From the NCBI RefSeq assembly GCF_900196725.1, contig NZ_FZMP01000231.1, forward strand, positions 1 to 32,805: a stretch of 32,805 nt of DNA. The letters run 5' to 3'. Below, piece by piece: positions 31,206-32,805 of this stretch (the stretch's first letter is position 1; each line of letters starts with the position of its first letter). The notes under the pieces are model-generated. The model saw nothing but the letters and a program-made list of their open reading frames with translations. It did no database searches and was not told the origin of the DNA. Made by a program: the position numbers and the translations under genes. The stretch is from Candidatus Methanoperedens nitratireducens (lineage in GTDB: Archaea; Halobacteriota; Methanosarcinia; Methanosarcinales; Methanoperedenaceae).

Positions 31206-31472
31206 CTCACCTCAAAGAACGCAGAGAACGCAAAGTGAGGCGGTAACCCCCTGGTATGGAAAAGCAACAGCGTGGCGAAACGGAACACGGATGACACGGA
31301 TTGGACGGATTTTCACGGATACGAAATCCGTGAGCATCCGTGTCACCCGTGCAATCCATGTTCTATCGCGATTACTCCGGATTGAAAAACTATTGCAGGA
31401 TTTCTTCTTTATTTCCTTCTATGAACCGCAGTTCATGGCTGACTTTGCGAACTTTGCGCCCTCTGCGGTGAG
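31206..31472. repeat. Nested imperfect palindromes filling the gap before acnX
   Basis: This 360-bp intergenic stretch holds no credible gene. An outer pair (31206-31240, starting CTCACCTCAAAGAACGCAGA, and 31441-31472, ending CTGCGGTGAG) is inverted. Inside it lies a long imperfect palindrome (31284-31364) with arms of about 38 bp made of CACGGAT-type words (GAACACGGATGACACGG on the left, ending CCATGTTC on the right). Such GCAAAG, CACGGAT and GCAGAT words belong to dispersed repeat families that give spurious Thr/Arg/Met-rich translations. The DNA could extrude cruciforms or, as RNA, form stable hairpins before acnX. Confidence 0.75.
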
Positions 31473-31518
31473 ATTTTTACATTACACTTGTCACAGCTCA
31501 TCGGTCACGGAGGCATAG

Positions 31519-32676
31519 ATGTATCTCACGCCTGAAGAAGAGGCTATCTTCAATGGAGAACGCGGCGCCACATACCAGAAAGCCATCGAAATACTCGCGG
31601 CTCTTGGCGACATCTACGGCGCAGACAGGCTTATCCCCATAAAAAGCGCCCAGATCGCCGGAGTTTCCTACAAGACCATAGGCGAGGCTGGGCTTGAATG
31701 GATATCCGACTTAAAAGGCAAAGTGGCAGTACCTTCCATACTCAACCCCGCAGGAATGGACAGGGAATGCTGGAAAGAGATGGGTGTAAGCCAGGATTTT
31801 GCTGATAAACAGCAGAAGATAATCAGGGCATATGAGGCGCTAGGCGTAAGAACTGAATGCACCTGCACGCCGTACAGCATCTTTGACAACCTTGCAGGTT
31901 TGGGCGACCATGTGGCATGGAGCGAATCATCAGCCATCTCATATGCCAATTCGGTCATCGGGGCGCGAACGAACAGGGAGGGAGGACCAAGTGCTCTCTC
32001 GGCTGCGCTGATAGGGAAGACGCCAAATTACGGGTTTCATTTGGATGAGAACAGAAAACCCGATATTTTGATCCGGGTCGATGCGGCTCTACACAATTCA
32101 GACTATGGGGCGCTGGGGTATATCGTCGGTGAGATGGTGGGAGATAAAGTTCCTTTTTTTAAACTTAAATCCGCACCATCGAAGGACGAACTTAAATCTC
32201 TTGGGGCTGCAATGGCTGCCTCGGGTGCAGTTGCGTTATATCATGTTTCCGGTATCACTCCTGAAGCCGGCAAATACGACCCGCCTGAGGAGAAAATCAT
32301 GATCGAGCAGGGGCAGATAAAAGAGGTTTACTCATCAGGCGAGCCGGATTTAATAGCGTTCGGGTGTCCCCATAGCAGCGTTGAAGAGCTTGTGGGACTG
32401 GCGCGGCTTTTAGACGGCAAAAAGGTTAAAAAAGACGTATGGATATGCACCTCGCGCGCCATCAAGAAAAAGCATCCCGAACTTGTAAAGCAAATCGAAA
32501 GAAGCGGCGCGAAGGTTTTTTGCGATACCTGCATGGTAGTGTCTCCTGCAAGTGAGAGGTTTAACTGTATGATGGTGAACTCCGGGAAGGCGCATAAGTA
32601 TGTGCCGAACCTGTGCGGGGTGAAGAGTATTATGGCGACGACGGAGGAGTGTGTTAAGGCGGCTGTGAGAGACTAA
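31519..32676 (+). CDS. acnX: Aconitase X catalytic subunit, probable phosphomevalonate dehydratase large subunit
   Basis: Aconitase X of archaea dehydrates mevalonate 5-phosphate to trans-anhydromevalonate 5-phosphate, just before the UbiD-type decarboxylase step. The 385-residue protein shows the DUF521 blocks MYLTPEEEAIFNGERG, ADRLIPIKSAQIAGVSYKTIGEAGLEW, ILNPAGMD and CTCTPYSIFDN. They are followed by GDHVAWSESSAISYANSVIGARTNREGGPSA, and Cys residues in FCDTCMVVSP and NLCGVKS likely hold the iron-sulfur cluster. Length is normal. GGAGG lies seven bases before the ATG. The small (DUF126) subunit gene is not seen in the remaining 130 bp of the window. ubiX and ubiD lie upstream, separated by the nuclease cassette. 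Confidence 0.92.
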   Translation: MYLTPEEEAIFNGERGATYQKAIEILAALGDIYGADRLIPIKSAQIAGVSYKTIGEAGLEWISDLKGKVAVPSILNPAGMDRECWKEMGVSQDFADKQQKIIRAYEALGVRTECTCTPYSIFDNLAGLGDHVAWSESSAISYANSVIGARTNREGGPSALSAALIGKTPNYGFHLDENRKPDILIRVDAALHNSDYGALGYIVGEMVGDKVPFFKLKSAPSKDELKSLGAAMAASGAVALYHVSGITPEAGKYDPPEEKIMIEQGQIKEVYSSGEPDLIAFGCPHSSVEELVGLARLLDGKKVKKDVWICTSRAIKKKHPELVKQIERSGAKVFCDTCMVVSPASERFNCMMVNSGKAHKYVPNLCGVKSIMATTEECVKAAVRD

Positions 32677-32805
32677 ATAAAGAAATATACAGCAAATAGA
32701 TGTATAGATAACATTAATCCTTAACTCCGCTGATTTTAAGTAATATGTAATTTACCCAACTTTACCCCTGCTTATAGGACAACAATAATCAAAAATGCGT
32801 TTTTT
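32677..32805. other. AT-rich end of window, nothing recognised
   Basis: The last 129 bp contain TATA-like words and no open frame of note. The sequence ends in a run of T that could be part of a terminator for acnX. The missing small subunit of aconitase X could start beyond the window. Confidence 0.4.

Noticed and set aside
31153-31518. Open frame of 121 codons between the nuclease and acnX
   Set aside because: Its translation (TRMTRIGRIFTDTK and similar) is the typical spurious product of dispersed GCAGAT and CACGGAT repeats, and its frame lies wholly in palindromic DNA.
1-32805. Shared AAAATGCGTTT near both window ends (8-18 and near 32792-32802)
   Set aside because: An 11-bp AT-rich match is expected by chance at this scale, and the window edges are arbitrary.

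Overview
The window is archaeal and most likely comes from the Methanosarcinales. Archaeal markers include GatE (Asp/Glu-tRNA amidotransferase), the acetyl-CoA decarbonylase/synthase subunits CdhD and CdhE, a DUF2117 protein known from methanogen-type archaea, the archaeal mevalonate enzymes (aconitase X and a UbiD-type decarboxylase), and TATA-box promoters. A class III polyhydroxyalkanoate (PHA) operon together with cdhDE and succinate dehydrogenase/fumarate reductase subunits points to an anaerobic methane oxidiser of the 'Candidatus Methanoperedens' (ANME-2d) type. That assignment is inference, because no rRNA or mcr gene is in view.

Region 1 (1-8530, minus strand) is a PHA operon. In transcription order it holds two small unknown genes, a PhaE-like protein made of two tandem 158-residue units, a PhaE subunit that forms a third unit in another frame, PhaC, a short-chain reductase, a thiolase, a second reductase with a duplicated insert, and MoeA fused to a periplasmic-binding-like domain. 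Most genes start behind a clear AGGTG(A) ribosome binding site. The leader carries four direct repeats of about 24 bp period and a hairpin. Inverted repeats sharing the string CAGGGGTCT sit before, inside and after the operon.

Region 2 (8530-13120) holds a phosphoesterase remnant, a nucleotide-sugar dehydrogenase, a divergent TrmB-like regulator and 58-residue ferredoxin sharing a palindrome, a duplicated DUF350 membrane protein, the DUF2117 protein and two small membrane proteins. Region 3 (13286-24245) holds cdhDE, two FtsZ paralogues about 78% identical by hand count, a DNPH1/deoxyribosyltransferase-like protein, SdhAB without membrane anchors, LarE, a broken HEPN gene, a membrane-anchored ClpP/SppA-fold protease and a ribbon-helix-helix/coiled-coil protein.

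Region 4 (24283-32805) holds gatE, a secreted alkaline-phosphatase-fold protein, two small proteins, and ubiX-ubiD-acnX of the archaeal mevalonate pathway. Between ubiD and acnX lies an AT-rich PD-(D/E)XK-type nuclease gene. It is bounded by 30-bp inverted repeats (27/30 matching) and followed by about 300 bp of nested imperfect palindromes. This cassette, and the PhaE repeat array with its decayed junction and unusual leader, are the most promising places for something undescribed. No tRNA, rRNA or CRISPR array was seen.
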